64,000 bases of DNA from Chelydra serpentina (lineage: Eukaryota; Chordata; Testudines; Chelydridae): assembly GCA_037349315.1 (NCBI GenBank), contig JBAIAC010000008.1:37422001-37486000 (forward strand), read 5' to 3'. This document shows positions 47,600-60,028 of the stretch, piece by piece. Made by a program: the position numbers and the translations under genes. The stretch's first letter is position 1; every line of letters begins with the position of its first letter. The notes under the pieces are model-generated. The model did no database searches, was not told the DNA's origin, and saw only the letters and a list, made by a program, of their open reading frames with translations.

Positions 47600-48440
47600 C
47601 AGTCAAAACAGATTCCTTCCCAGAATGTTATGGAGGTGCCCTGGAAACATGGAACAAGAAATTAGATCATACGGTGCTGCAAAGTCCTTCAGCAGCCTCA
47701 GAGATTGGGCAGCTTTGTCTGGACCAGGAGAGGAAAGAAAAGCTTTAATGATCGCATCATCCCTCCCCCTCCTTGTGGACACTCAGCCTCCTTGTGGGCT
47801 GAAGGATGGGGACTCTGTGCCTGATTGGCTGTACAAAAGGGTGCTACATAAGCCTATTGGTTCCTGCATACCAAAGGAGAGGATTTATAAACCCGTCCTC
47901 CTGCTTGGGGGCTGCTATTCTGTGCTGGGAGAAAAGCTTCCACCTTCACCCTGTTATCATTAGTATTGGACTGGATTTTGTGGCCTTGCTGTGGGCATCA
48001 TGTTCATTGCCTTTTTGGGGCTGGGAAGGAATTATTCTGTCTCTGCCAGATAAACCTGGGCTTTGTAGGGTTTATTCACGTTCCTCTTAGCACCCCAGGG
48101 ATCCAGTGGGTAGGTTAGATTGGATTAGGAGAAGGCATCTCCTAAAGGAATTGGGTAATAGAGATGAGACTCCTAATGTCTCATACATCACATGGTCAAT
48201 CTCCTCTTCCCCATCCCCTTGACCTTTGTATGAGGGCAGAGTAATCAGGTCCCAGTAATGGTACAGGGGCCAGATGGAATGGAGTGGAGGGGCTGATGGC
48301 AGCCCCTAAACCAGCTGATGTGGATTACCAAGGAAGGCACTGGATGACTTACTGCTGGATAGTTCCAAGATGTGTTACTTAATAAAGTTGCAGCCCAGTG
48401 AAATCACATTTCTGGTGTCGTATCTGTCTTCCCGCAGAAC
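47600..48440 (+). mobile_element. Possible LTR-like repeat
   Basis: A GC-richer block with a TATA-like 'gatttataaac' (47880s), an AATAAA at about 48380 and a following 'ttctggtgtcgtatctgt', in an order that fits an LTR U3-R-U5. I could not find convincing inverted TG..CA ends or a target duplication, so this is only a candidate. Confidence 0.25.
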
Positions 48441-50118
48441 AATGTAGAATGAACCTTGCATAGCAGGGGCTGCGGAACTGGGGGTTAGGTGCAAGGAGCT
48501 ACCGACCCCAAAATGTAAATATTGCCGGGGAAGGGGTGATGTATGTTTCTTCCCCTCAGTGATTTCTGCCCGTCACCCCCAATATCTTGCGGATGCAAGA
48601 GCAGTACCAGCCCATGTTCCACCCCCAAGTGCATGCACTGTGGGGCTTGGGTGGGAAAGGTGGAGGTGAGAGTGGGGACTGGAGTGGCTGCCATGGTGCC
48701 TGAAATCAGTCTGGCCAACAGAGAGCAGGTAGGAATAACTTTCCTCTCCCTGCTTTCCAGTCACCACTGGTCCAGGCAGAGATACCTGGCCTGGAGGAGC
48801 GGGTGGGGTGGGGTGGGGAATGGGACAAGGCACTGCACCAGGGTGGGGGTAGGGGGGCGTCAACACAAAGGGCACCAACCTTTGAAGTGGGGAGCACTGG
48901 GCAACAGCTACCAAGAAATTGCCTGGATGCCCATTCCCAGCCAGGAGCTGGCTCTCCCACATGGCCCATTTTCAGTAATTCCCCTCATTCCCCTTCCCTT
49001 ATCTCCATTCACCACATTCACAGTGGCCTCCCCTCCCCCTCCCCCTTGCAATGTGTAGCAATCACTCACCAGGCAAGCTGCGGCTTTCAGCAATAGCGTG
49101 AGTATGTAGGTAAATAACAATCTCAGGATAGTTCCTTGAATATTGCAGCAGGGTGCCCAGTTCCCAGATCCAGGTAGCCCACACAGAAAGGGGTTTCATG
49201 TTACCCTATAAAGACATGTCATAGTGTAGTCCTTACTTTGTCAATATTAACACCAGTTCGCTTGCCCGAGTAACTAGAAATTTTACAGTGTCCTTGAATT
49301 ATGTACAACGTTCTTATTTCACAAAATCCCATTATGTTAGTATGTACAAAATATATGGTCTGGGAGCTCAAGTGACTTCAATTGGCTTTGTCATTACAAA
49401 TATTTTGACTTATAATTTAAAGTCAGTATTTAGATTGGAAGCAATATAGTTTTATGGGAGTAATGCCATTTACAAAATTGTTCGCTGTTCAGATGGTGCA
49501 TCAACATGACAGCCTTTATTATAAACTGCATTGTTTATACCTTTTGACAGTGTCATTGATCTTTCTGACCATGCTATTTGCGGAGGAGTGCTGAAACAGA
49601 GCATGTCTATTTTGATCCTCAGTATTTAAGAGTTTGTAAGAGTATATAAACCTGCATTTCAGTGTGGCCTTTGAACAAAATTGTGCATTAGTGGCACTGC
49701 CTCAGCATGAGCTATTAGAGGCACGTAGGCTCATGGAGGCCCAGTGCCTCTCCAAGAACAGCTGCTGTGCCACCTTTCAATAGGTCTATTGTATATAGAG
49801 TTGGTTGGAACATTTGGTGTTTGGTCAAAGTGTTTTGCAGAGATGTATTCGTTTGGATTAAGTTTTTTCAAGCCCAGGGCTCTCTGGTCACTTCTGCTGG
49901 GAGAAAAAAACCCGTAACTCTCTTACTCCATAGGCTGGTGGATAAGGAACGGGGCTAAGATATAGGCAACTCAGATTCACGTTCCTCCTTTGCTTTAGTC
50001 ACAGTGATCTGGGATAAAAATTTCTGTTCTGCATCAAGAAGCCCTGAAGTTCCTGGCCCTGAGGCAGTCTGCATAGTTTAGCAGCAGGTTCTAGCTGCTG
50101 CTGAGTGAAAATGACATT
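48441..50118. other. Intergenic; GC-rich first 650 bp
   Basis: 48465-49120 is GC-rich with G-runs ('gggtggggtggggtgggg' near 48803). It may be a worn DNA transposon ('gcaggggctgcggaactggg' at its left edge). The multiple reading frames on both strands are composition artefacts. The remainder is AT-rich and unique-looking. Confidence 0.4.
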
Positions 50119-50430
50119 CTAGGCCTGGTATACACACACATTTGGAACTTGTAAAACTATTTTGGTTAGGGGTGTGATTTTTTAAAACAAAATAATAATA
50201 ATTAATAATAGCTCTTGTCCAGTGCTCTATCAACTAGGCCACACGGCTTCCAGGATAAAGGCACCTTAGACTGGTGTAGCTTGTTTCCCTTCCTTTAAGG
50301 ATTAGCTACAATGTTTTAAGCACCTTGGTACCAATATAACTGTGTCCACACTAGGTTTTTCTTTTTTTCCAGCTTCAACTATATTAGTATAGTTAAAATA
50401 GTACAACATTTGTGTGTAGATAAGCCCTCA
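50119..50430. mobile_element. Palindromic MITE ('ctaggcctggtatacacac'), worn
   Basis: The left end 'ctaggcctggtatacacaca' pairs loosely with the complement of 'gtgtgtagataagccct'. Inner 'actgtgtccacactagg' is typical of the 'ccaggtctacac' MITEs at 15395 and 29718. An AATAAT-rich stretch interrupts it. Confidence 0.5.
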
Positions 50431-51639
50431 GGTGATTTCAAAAATGTTACCGTATATCATATTTATGTACCCAGAAGACACATTTATATTCCATTTCATA
50501 TCCCAGGGAGTGACTAAAACTAATCCAAGCTAGCTCAGGAATAAGCCTAATAAGGATCTTGACTTCTGATTGTGGCAGAACTTCAGTATAAATACTTTTT
50601 ATGCGCTTTATGGTTTGTGCCTCCTTAATTAAAAGGATTATAAAAACAAACAAAACTATCCTCTTGCTCCCCAAACGATCCATATTTAATTTATATTCAG
50701 GTAGCGGAATTTAATAGAGTGTAAGACAGCTGTTATTTCAAGGGAACAACTGTATTCTGAAGAATGTTGGCAATTTTCCAAAGATGGGATAATTTTGGAG
50801 AGGGGAGTTCCTTGATGAAAGTTAGTTCCTTTCATGATGGAGATGTAAATTTATCTCAAGAAAAAGAACTTCCCTTCAGGAGACCCATGTAGAAAAGTGC
50901 GCTACTAAAAAAATGTGTGTCTTTTTCCCTTGTCTGGCTTCTGCCTCTATAAAACTGCCGTGCATTTCATTACTTATTTGCAGGGTATCAGATGGGCCTG
51001 ACAATTTACAGGTGAATAAAAGGAAAAATTTACATTCTAAGTTACCTTGAGAACAAAACAAAATGATGAAAGTCCATTGAGGGGAAGGAAGTGGAGTTGC
51101 AGAGATACAGCAAACAAGAAGGCAAAAACTAAAGGGGTGTAGTTTTGTAGGTTTTATTCTGTTTTTTCCTATTCATAAATAAAATTCCTATCACTGATGC
51201 ATTACTGTTTTTACCTTATGCATTCCAGAAAGATCTCTCTGGTGATCTCTCTTTCATCAATCACCATTAAGCAGCAGGATTTGAAGTAGGAAAGGAAATG
51301 AGAGGGGGGTAGAGGGTAATTAGCAAATTTTTATTAAGGTATTAAATTGAATAGATAGTCCTATATGAGGCTCACCATGTGAGCCTTTTAGTCTCCACTT
51401 GTTAAGAGGAACCCAAATTTATTCAGGCCAGGTTAATCCATCTAGCACTGGCACTTATTGATAGACCATGCTATAGTAGCCAATTACTCTGTTGTTGAAA
51501 ATGACCTTTATGTTAACTTGGTATGCATCTCAGAGCTTCATAGCAATTTAGCACAATCCAAGTTTTATTGGAATGAAGCTTAGGACTTGTAGCCTCTTCA
51601 GCCTCTGAGAACTTATTTCTCCTTTAGAGTTCCAGTCCC
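50431..51639. other. Intergenic sequence, no gene
   Basis: AT-rich and unique-looking. Confidence 0.45.
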
Positions 51640-52000
51640 CTCAGGAGGCCATCGAATGTAATTGTCTTTTTTATGGCTCCAGTGGTTTTGCTTTAACAAC
51701 ATTGCCTGGTAGGCTGTTCCACAGATTTCTGATCTTTTTTATGAAAAAGTGCTTCTTGACACCTGCTTAGGGTTACTTTTCCTTTAATTTCCAATGATGT
51801 CCTTGTTCTATTATTGCTAGGAGGCTAAAAATCAAAAGCTTTGATGTGATATATGTAATTAGAGATTTCGTGTGCTTCATTTAAACCCATCTTAACCATT
51901 TTGTCCAAAGCTACAGTATATTCTGGCTTAGTAACTGTCAGCCTGTACTTATATTTCTTTAGTCCAGGAACCAATGTGGAATTCTTTGCTAAAGAGCTAA
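51640..52000 (-). mobile_element. CR1-like LINE 3' fragment, antisense
   Basis: 'aggctgttccacagatttct', 'tgaaaaagtgcttcttga' and 'aatttccaatgatgtcc' are the antisense of the CR1/L3 ORF2 C-terminal end and adjoining 3' region. Badly decayed; boundaries are approximate. Confidence 0.55.
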
Positions 52001-52277
52001 AATGTTTTTTTTTAATTATGTTTGGCTGATTAGTTATGTTGATTTTTATTTCATATAGAAGTCGTGAATAGACCACAAAGCAATTTCCACTGTGCCTTTA
52101 AATTGTGAACCAGCAGTAGCTGTGCCATAGTTAGGGACGAAACTAGCTTCTCACTGTGAACTCACTTCAATAACCTGCTAGCGCTCCTCTAAGGTGCTAG
52201 GTACCCTAAAATCTTAATTGGGCGTAGAGTGCACCTAGCAGCTTACAGAAGTCCCCAGCATGGTACAGGATGGGCTC

Positions 52278-53400
52278 CAGGGCCGGTGCAAGGATATTTT
52301 GCACCCTAGGTGAAACTTCCACTTTGCACCCCCCTCTCCCCCGCCCCCTATCCACTCCCTCTCACTTCTTGCCCCCCACAGAACCCCCAACCCTTCCAAC
52401 CCCCCCTGCTCCTTGTCCCCTGATCACCCCCTCCCGGGACCCCTGACCCTAACCACCCCCCGGAACCCCACCCCCTATCTAAGCTTCCCTTCTCCTTGTC
52501 CCCAACTGCCCCCTCCTTAGACCCCCCACCCTAACTGCTCCCCTAAGACCCCATCCCCAACCTGTCCCCTGACCCCTATTCACACCCCCGCCCCCTGACA
52601 GACCCCCGGGACTCCCACACCTATCCAACTGCTCCCTGTCTCCTGACTGCCCCCCCACAACCCCTGACCAATCTAACCCCCCCTGCTCCCTGTCCCTTGA
52701 CTGCCCCAATCCCTCTCCACACCCTCGCCCCCTGACAGCCCCCCAGAACCCCTGACCAATCTAACTCCCCCTGCTCCCTGTCCCTTGACTGCCCCGACCC
52801 CTCTCCACACCCCTGCCCCCTGACTGTCCCCCTGATCCCCCGACCCATCCAACCACCCCTGCTCCCTGTCCCCTGACTGCCTCCCTAGAATCCCAGAGCA
52901 ATCTAACCTGCCTGCTCTCTGTCCCGTGACTGCCCCGACCGCTCTCCACACCCCTGCCCCCTGACAGCCACCCCCCGAATCCCCAACCCAACCAACCCCT
53001 CTGCTCCCTGACTGCCCCCTCCAGAGACCCACTGCCCCTTCTCCAACCGCCCAGCATGTTATGGTAGACACGCTGCCGGCTGCGCTCCCCAACCGTGCTG
53101 GAATGCAGGGGAGGGGGGAGCAGGGCAGGGGAAGAGGAAGAGGAGGGGAGGGGCGGAGCTCTAGAGTTGCCAGAGGCCCCGATGCCAGCGGCCGGCCGGC
53201 GATCTGGGCTGTGGGTGGTGCGGCTGATCCCTGCTAGCGGCGCCGCCGCCTTTGCAGGGCTGCTGCCCCCCTCCGTGCCCCGCGCCGGGTCCTCCGCAGC
53301 TGGGGCTCACCGCTGCCGCAAGCACGACACTTCGGCTCTTGGCGCCCCAGGCAGGGGGTGGGGAGGCCGGGACCAGCGCTCCGGGCAGGGCGCCACTTTC
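52278..53400. mobile_element. hAT-like element with C-rich minisatellite body, right end missing
   Basis: Starts 'cagggccggtgcaaggatat' then 'ttttgcaccctaggtgaaac', the same CAGGGCC terminus as other hAT MITEs here. The matching right end and a second copy of the flank atgggctc (52270-52277) are not found. The interior is the C-rich tandem array at 52317-53050, followed by a CpG-rich segment to about 53400. Confidence 0.6.
52317..53050. repeat. C-rich minisatellite, about 87-90 bp period
   Basis: Units begin 'ccctgaccaatctaac' (52662, 52749), with diverged copies at about 52838, 52892 and 52982. Spacings are 87, 89, 54 and 90 bp, so full units alternate with a short one. Each has 'ctgctccctgtcccttgact' followed by 'tccacacccctgccccctga'. 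Minus-strand Gly-rich reading frames here are artefacts of the repeat. Confidence 0.85.
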
Positions 53401-55377
53401 CCCCCCGCCCACAATCCATTATTGTGGTTGTGGAGAGGGCTGGATATGAAACAGCAGAAGAGATGGAAATCCAGCAGACAGGTGCGCTAGTGGAGGGTGA
53501 CACATTGAAGGATAGATTTACGATGACAGTTAGCATTATACTTGCCCTCCATCCTGCCAGGCTACCTCTAAAATACAAGGGAAAATGGGTAGTGACTTAG
53601 GGCAGCAAAAAAAAATACAGGTTCTGTTTGGTGTGGTTGATGGTTGGCTAGTGGGAGAGGATGTTTGCCTGGAGCAGAAAAACCCTTCAGAACTGGTCCT
53701 TCCCCCTTTCCTCCATCTAATCCCTCCGCCCCCCTGCACACACAGTATGGAGATTTACTGCCTAAATTAATACTGACTGAGACATCATTACTTTGGATAT
53801 GCTTCCCCTCTGTGATGCCATTAAATGGCCAGTGGCTGCCTGGGGAGGGTCTGATAGTATGACATTAAGTGAACTGCACTGGCAGGGAACTGGAAGAGAT
53901 AGGTTGAGCTTGGAAGTATTTGGCCTCCAGATAGATGGCCTGTCTCCTGAGACCTGTAGTAGCCACACAGATGTACAGGATGCTAATGCCAACACCCCTG
54001 GCCACTCCTAGAGGAGAAGATTCTCCCTCCTTTCACTAAGCCAGGAAATTGCACAGAGGTTTCTCTACTCTTCCTAGGCTTTCTCCATAGTGCAGATGCT
54101 CTGACCCTATGCTGACAATTCTGATGGGGAGGTGTGATCAGAATAAAAGCCAGTTCACTCTACCATAGCTGTACTGTCCCTGTAGTGCTAACAGAACTAA
54201 TACTGTTTATGTTAAATAAAGTAAGTGTATATGAGCTGGAATACCCCCAGAGACCAGATCTGTTGAGGAAGAAGACACTGTGTTTACAGTATACATATTC
54301 TGACTTCAAAAACACCAAAAACAAACTTGGCTGGAAATAGCAACTCATATTTGAATAATAATAATAATAATTAATTAATCATTAATAGATCTTATTTTAA
54401 TAGAATACCTTAAGAATAATGAAATATTAGAAGTAAGTCTGGTAGTAAAGTGATGGGAAAGGATACATAATTGGAAAGATTTCATTAAAGAACCTGTGTT
54501 CATTGACAAACTTTTCAATTTCTATGGGACAAAATTCAAAGACCACTTATAGTAACAGTCCCAAATTATAATTATCATGATCATGTTTATAAAAGTTAAT
54601 TAATATTGCCATTATAAATTTAAAATATTTGCATATACATCAGGGAAAAAAATTAATGCAAAAGACATGAGAACCCCAAAATATACTGCATATAGAGATT
54701 TTCTAAATTAAGGAAATCGCCTGCAACCATTCTTTGAACTGAAATCTGTCAACCTGAATTGAATTATAATGTTGTTTTTTTCCTGTCCCTTTACAAAAGT
54801 CACTTGTTTAGGTTGGGGTAGTGTTGCTTAATATGTTGTTCAGAAGTTTCTGGCCAGATGATCTTTTTTCAAAAGTAGGAAAGATAAGCCCTTTGGCAAA
54901 AAATGGGAGATCTAATTTCAGAACCACAAAGAAAGTGGTATTTAGTAATCAAAAGAGATTTGTCTAACCGAAAGTATCATAATACATTTCAGATAGACAT
55001 AGTTTTAACATATAATTGATTATACTTTTGTTATCATTCCTCTCATATGAAAGGGATAAGTAACGTATACCTTATTTATTGTCTAGATTTTTATAGCCAA
55101 CACATTAGAGGAGTCTTTTAAATGGCCTGTACAAAATTTGTGTAAAATCTACATTTGCATTCCCAAATAACCATTTAGAAGCCAAAACAAGTGGTTGCCT
55201 GCAAAAATGTTTGCCTGGATACCCACTTGTAGTTTTCTAAATGCAAGTGTGAGGTTTTTGTTCCTGCAGAGAGAGATGCTTGTAAATCTTTCAAGCATAA
55301 GTTTAAAATGATGACTCATTTTCAAATTACAATCTAAGCCTCAATATTTTTTTGGAATAGGTATAAACATACAGCAT
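53401..55377. other. Intergenic sequence; first 600 bp unassigned
   Basis: 53420-54020 is of moderate GC and not recognised as any repeat. It holds short frames without domain signatures. The rest is AT-rich, with an (AAT)n stretch at 54355-54375. Confidence 0.45.
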
Positions 55378-55436
55378 GAAATCCTGGCCCCACTGAAGCC
55401 TTTCACTATAATAGGGCTGGGATTCAATTCACAAGG
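55378..55436. mobile_element. Short hairpin MITE ('gaaatcctggcccc')
   Basis: 'gaaatcctggccccactgaa' paired with 'atagggctgggattcaattc'. Third member of the family at 24749 and 40866. Confidence 0.6.
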
Positions 55437-55717
55437 TTTATTTTAAAAATGTCATAAAAAGGTGGGGGACAGAACAGTGAGTTTTATAAGAAACATTAGC
55501 TCCTAAGAAGAATGTGGATTGTTTCTTGTACATATTTCAGGCTGTGGATAAACATAGAAGGACATGATTAGATAGACCAAATATTAGTAATAGACAAATG
55601 TCAAAAGGTTCAGTTAAGCATCTAGAAGTTCAGAATGTAATGGTCCTTGAGCCCTTGGGATTTTGTAAGAAATTGGATGAACTGGTGTAATTTGCTTTAG
55701 ATTCCCCTAAAGGTGCC

Positions 55718-56425
55718 TGTAGTGGAGCGGTCACCCCACTCTGGCCTTAAAGGGGTTAAAACAGCCCTGGAGAGGGCTGTGGCTGGGGGAAAAGCAGCTC
55801 CTAGTCTGATTGGGGAAACAGCCACAGCTGTGGCTGCTCAATCAGGTCCCAGCTGGCCCTTATAAGAGGGCTGTGGACTAGAAGTAAGGCAGTCTCTTGT
55901 TGGCTGGGTAGAGAGAAGGACCTGGCTGCCTGGGAGCTCAGGGTACCTAGGGTAGAGCGGGGCTGGGGGAAGGCAAGAGGGGCTGGGAAGCTCCAGCCTG
56001 GCAACCCCCAAGGCTGCAGGCTTTGTGGAAGGCCTAAAACAGGTACTGCGGTCGCAAAGGTGCAGCCCGGGGCTAGGCAGAGGAAGCAGGTCCTAATCTC
56101 TTTCCCCCCGCCCCTCCCACCTTGCCAATGATGAGTGGCCATGACAGACTGCAGTCTGCTCCAGTGAACGGGGGCTGGATGATGACTGGCAGTAGCCACA
56201 GAGGCAAGGTGGGATTAGGGGGTTGGTGGTTCCGTGGGAGGGGAGACCCAGAGTGTGGGGGTATTGCCAGGGGGCAGCACCTTAGGTAAGGAGGCACCGG
56301 GGTCTGGGAAGGACATGGTTGCTGGTGAGAAACTGGCCACCAGGAGGTGCTCCGGAGCTGGTGAAGGAGCTAATTCCTGGATGACCAGCAGGAGGTGTCG
56401 AGCCGGTAAGCCTCGCATCGCTACA
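55718..56425 (+). mobile_element. Solo-LTR-like element, 708 bp
   Basis: Begins tgtag (55718) and ends ctaca (56425), inverted TG..CA termini. Flanked by gtgcc and gtgca, a 5-bp target duplication with one mismatch. Contains a TATA-like 'cccttataagagg' (55857-55869) in the right place for a U3 promoter. The interior is GC-rich and non-coding, and no internal gag/pol sequence adjoins it. I recognise the sequence as a repeated turtle element but cannot say whether it is Gypsy- or ERV-type. Confidence 0.6.
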
Positions 56426-56747
56426 GTGCAGATTTTTTTAAGTGACTAAAGCATATTCTGACAACTTCTAACAACACCACCTGTATGCAAGAGGTTAATT
56501 CCACCCCTTGACTTCAAATAACTCTGCATCAGACCTTTGGCTTTTTTGAAGTACACTTGAGGCTCTTGACTTCCAATCCTATTTAGTCACAGAGGTAGCG
56601 GGACTGTCAAGCTGGTGAAGACAACACTGTTAATGGACTTTGGATAACAAACTGAATTTTGTATAAAAATAAACACACTTCCAAAACTGAAATCAATTAG
56701 TGGAGTTCAATGTGGAACAAGTGCTCCTAGAAGAGGCCGAGTAATTT
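56426..56747. other. Intergenic sequence, no recognised feature
   Basis: About 320 bp, AT-rich, nothing recognised. Confidence 0.45.
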
Positions 56748-58320
56748 GGATTTGATTCACAAAGGGACTTAGGCAGCTAGGGCCAACATTTATGTGCCAC
56801 TGACATGCTCAAAATATTGCTCAGCTGCTGTCTAAGCCTGTTTCCTAAGTTTCCATCACTAGGCATGTACAAAAGTCCCTATATACTGAGGCTGCCCAGC
56901 AACTCATGAGCTGCTTGAAGCCTTTTGCTCATACCTGAGCTCTGGCAGGACTCTCAAATGATTTCCCCCACCTATCTCATCTGCAGGACCCAATTCAATA
57001 AGTAAACTCACAGCCAGGAAGGAGAAGATCAGGAATTGCTTGCTTGCTGTGTATCCCAGTTTACACCATAGCCCCAGGGTCAGGTCACTCAGCTATTTTC
57101 CAGGAGACTATTTTCCAGTCCATACTCTCTCTGATTTGGAGAAGGGACTTAAACCTAAGCTATTGGGGTAGGTATCTCTCAATCTTTTCTGTTGGAGCTG
57201 TTCCACTTTGTACACATAATTAAATGCTTATTGGAGCAGGGATTTGAACCGGCGTCTCTCACATACTATGGGAGTGGGCCAGCCACCATTCTATAGAGTC
57301 AACCAATCACACCCTCTCTCTGGCCTAATGAATAATTAATTTTTAATACACAGTGGACCAGCTCTAACAGAAGAGATTGAAAGAACGCCACACTATAATC
57401 ATATCCAATATCCCAGGGTGTAGAGAACTCACCTAAAACATGGGAGCCCTAAAACGTGGTGAGAGTAAATATATTAAAGATTGTGAAGTGCTCAGATACT
57501 CCGGTAATGGGGCCATATAAATACCATAGAGAGCTAGACCTGACCCAAAGTCTAGGTAGTCTGTGCAGGGGCTAAGTTATTCTCCCTCACTCTTAGTACT
57601 TGTGTGGGTATGTAGCCCAAGTCACAAGGTAGCCCCAAATGTAAGAAATGACATTCGTCTCTCTTTTTCACAGTGCTATCACAGAGCTGTGGGGCACTCA
57701 GGCTACATTTGAAACCTTGAAGTTGACTAAAATTAATACATTCCACTGTATGCTCTTTATTGTGTTGCTTTGATTGATAATACCCATTTCTATTTCTTTT
57801 ATTATATAGATCTCCCACTCTTCTTTTGATTCTGGGAGGACATGTATCTGTTAATCCTCCCTAGTGCTGGGAAAAGGGGTTGTTTTATTTATAAGCCTAT
57901 CAACTTTCTTGCATGTACTATTAAGGGGAGCCCGCCCTCCCCTGTCACACACAAGTGCTATAATACTGTATCTTTGTGCTGCTGAAATTTAATTGGGAAG
58001 GTCTATTTTGTATCTGGAATATTTTAACTAATAAAAATTGATGTGATTATACAAAAAGTTAATTGCTAGCCTAACTGAGCAGAAATTGCATTTACGCACA
58101 CTTTAATGTTTTGAACAGGTGGTACTTAAAAGTATTAAAACTATTGGAAATCTAAATGAGAAACAACAATAAGTGTACATGGGGACATGACCATCTTTTT
58201 ATGTTTGTAAGTTCAAAATGTGCCTGACTAAATGATTGTAGAACCTGATTATTTTCCTGGACACCAGATTCCCAAATCAATGCATGTTAGGCACTTAAAT
58301 ACCTTTGGGGATCTGGGCCC
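56748..58320. mobile_element. 1.6-kb element with 'acaaagggacttaggc' inverted ends
   Basis: The left end 'gattcacaaagggacttagg' pairs with the complement of 'acttaaatacctttgggg' at the right. Motifs 'ggcatgtac' and 'gagctctggcaggactctc' follow. Inside are two related segments, 'ggagaagggacttaaacc' (57138) and 'ggagcagggatttgaacc' (57233); the second contains the complement of a tRNA B box. Same general class as 35315-37015. No transposase frame. Confidence 0.5.
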
Positions 58321-59144
58321 ATGCTTATTTTCTTGCTCTAACATTTAACGGCTGGCTTTTACTGTGTTCTGTATCATGTAGACCCCTAGTCATTCAGTGC
58401 TTGAGAATGAACTCATTCTGGCAGGTGAATTGAACACCTGGGAATTCAGACCAATTTTACATTGTAAATTTAACAGATTGTCATTTAGAACATAACAAGA
58501 CTATAAAGAGTAGTAGTCCAGATATCATATAAGCAACAATGGACTAGAAATTCATGGCAAATCTAATTTCATGGATAAAATACTGTGTATGGGTACTGGT
58601 AATGTTGATCACTGTCATAAATACCAAAGGAAAGAGAAAAGAAAAAGTTATAATTGTGCACCAGATCAGTATTCATTCAACCGCATTACCATTAACTACA
58701 TTTAAAAGTCTAATAGAGTAAGATTTAGAATACTTTTTATATAAAAAGATATATGAAATTAAAGTCTAGTGGAATATAAAACTAGATTCTAACAGCTAAA
58801 CCAATGGGACTACTCAAAAATATGGGACTGTTCACTGTAAGGATGGCAAAATTTGGCCCCAGGTTAGGAACTTGCAGATACAAAAAGACTAGAAGTGAAT
58901 ATCATGGCCATTTTATGTTCAATAGAATAGCTAACACAAAGCCTTGAACATTTAAAGTTTATTTTACTGAAAATGGACATGTTAGTCAAGGCAACATACA
59001 ACAAATTCTTTTGCAAAAAATGCCATGATATCTTAAACCTTGGCCTGTCAGAAGTAATTTCAATGTAATGTCTCATTCGAGTAACAACCTCTAAAAATGA
59101 AATCTTTTCTCCCCTCAAAAGAAATGCACTGATGTATGCACTTG
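58321..59144. other. Intergenic sequence, no recognised feature
   Basis: AT-rich and unique-looking. Confidence 0.45.
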
Positions 59145-59279
59145 TTGTCTTCTGTCTTATACCTAGACTACAAGCTCTTTTGTATATGGCCTATCTTTTT
59201 ATTCTGTATTTGTACAGCTCCTAGCACAATGAAGTCCTGGTTTATAACCAGGGGCAACAGCATTACAAACAATAAATAA
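59145..59279 (+). repeat. L2/MIR-type 3' tail
   Basis: 'ctagactacaagctctttt', 'ttctgtatttgtacagctcc' and 'tagcacaatgaagtcctgg' match the 3' tail shared by L2 LINEs and their SINEs in amniotes. It ends in 'acaaataataaataat'-like AT repeats. Confidence 0.65.
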
Positions 59280-59764
59280 TATGTGATGGTGTTAGGCATG
59301 AGCCCACTAGTTCATGGGACTTAAACCCAACAATTTTCCTGACTGCTACCATCTAAGCCCTATTAATACATTTCCACAAGACAAAGGTTAGACCAGAAAA
59401 ATTTGAATCAACATGTCAAGCCAACAGAGTATAAGAAGTAAAATAACATGCTACTGACTCAACAATCATCCATCAACAAGTACGCTTCAAAAGAAAGAAA
59501 TATTGTAATCTATAATATTGACTGTCTTGCTCTTCAGTGAAATGCATTATAAAATGTCTGCGCATCAGCTTCACAAAGGGAATCTAGTTAAGATGCCCAT
59601 TAGAGGGAACACGGGCCATAGGACTTCCCTGGATATATTCCTGTTCTAACTAAAGCATATCTTTTTGAAAAAGCATCCAATCTTAATTTTAAAATGGCTA
59701 GTGATGGAGAATCCATAGCAAAGCTTAGTAAGTTGTTCCAATAGTTTATTACCAGATACCAGAT

Positions 59765-60028
59765 AATATAGAGGCAACATAACCTCCCTACTTCTATTTG
59801 ATATTCCCCCTTTCATACATCCAGGGACGGCATTATCCCTTTTGGCTACAGTGTTGCACTGGGAGCTCATGTTCAGCTGATTGTTCACCATGACCCCCAA
59901 GTATTTTTCAGAAGCACTGCTTCCCTGGATGGAGTCCCCCATTTTGTAAGTATAACCTATAGGATTGTTTTAAATTTGTATAAAAAGATTATAGTTCTCT
60001 ATCGAATTCTACAGATCTTTCCTTAAGG
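59765..60028. repeat. 264-bp direct duplication, copy 1
   Basis: Matches 60925-61188 base for base at an offset of exactly 1160, with four substitutions that I can count and no indels. It encodes (minus strand) the same RT segment as copy 2, then breaks off into unrelated CR1 sense sequence at 60029. Confidence 0.9.

Noticed and set aside
47600..48440. Firm LTR retrotransposon call
   Set aside because: TATA-like and AATAAA signals are in a plausible order, but terminal inverted repeats and a target duplication were not found, so it is listed only as a low-confidence candidate.
48485..49120. Overlapping frames of 70-171 codons on both strands
   Set aside because: GC-rich composition removes stop codons in all frames. 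There are no domain motifs or consistent frame.
52479..53092. Gly/Arg/Gln-rich repeat proteins on the minus strand
   Set aside because: These are translations of the C-rich minisatellite in several frames at once; no frame is preferred.
57233..57270. A tRNA gene, from the B-box-like 'gatttgaacc' complement
   Set aside because: No A box or cloverleaf could be fitted around it, and a related copy without a B box lies 95 bp away in the same repeat. It is part of a mobile element.
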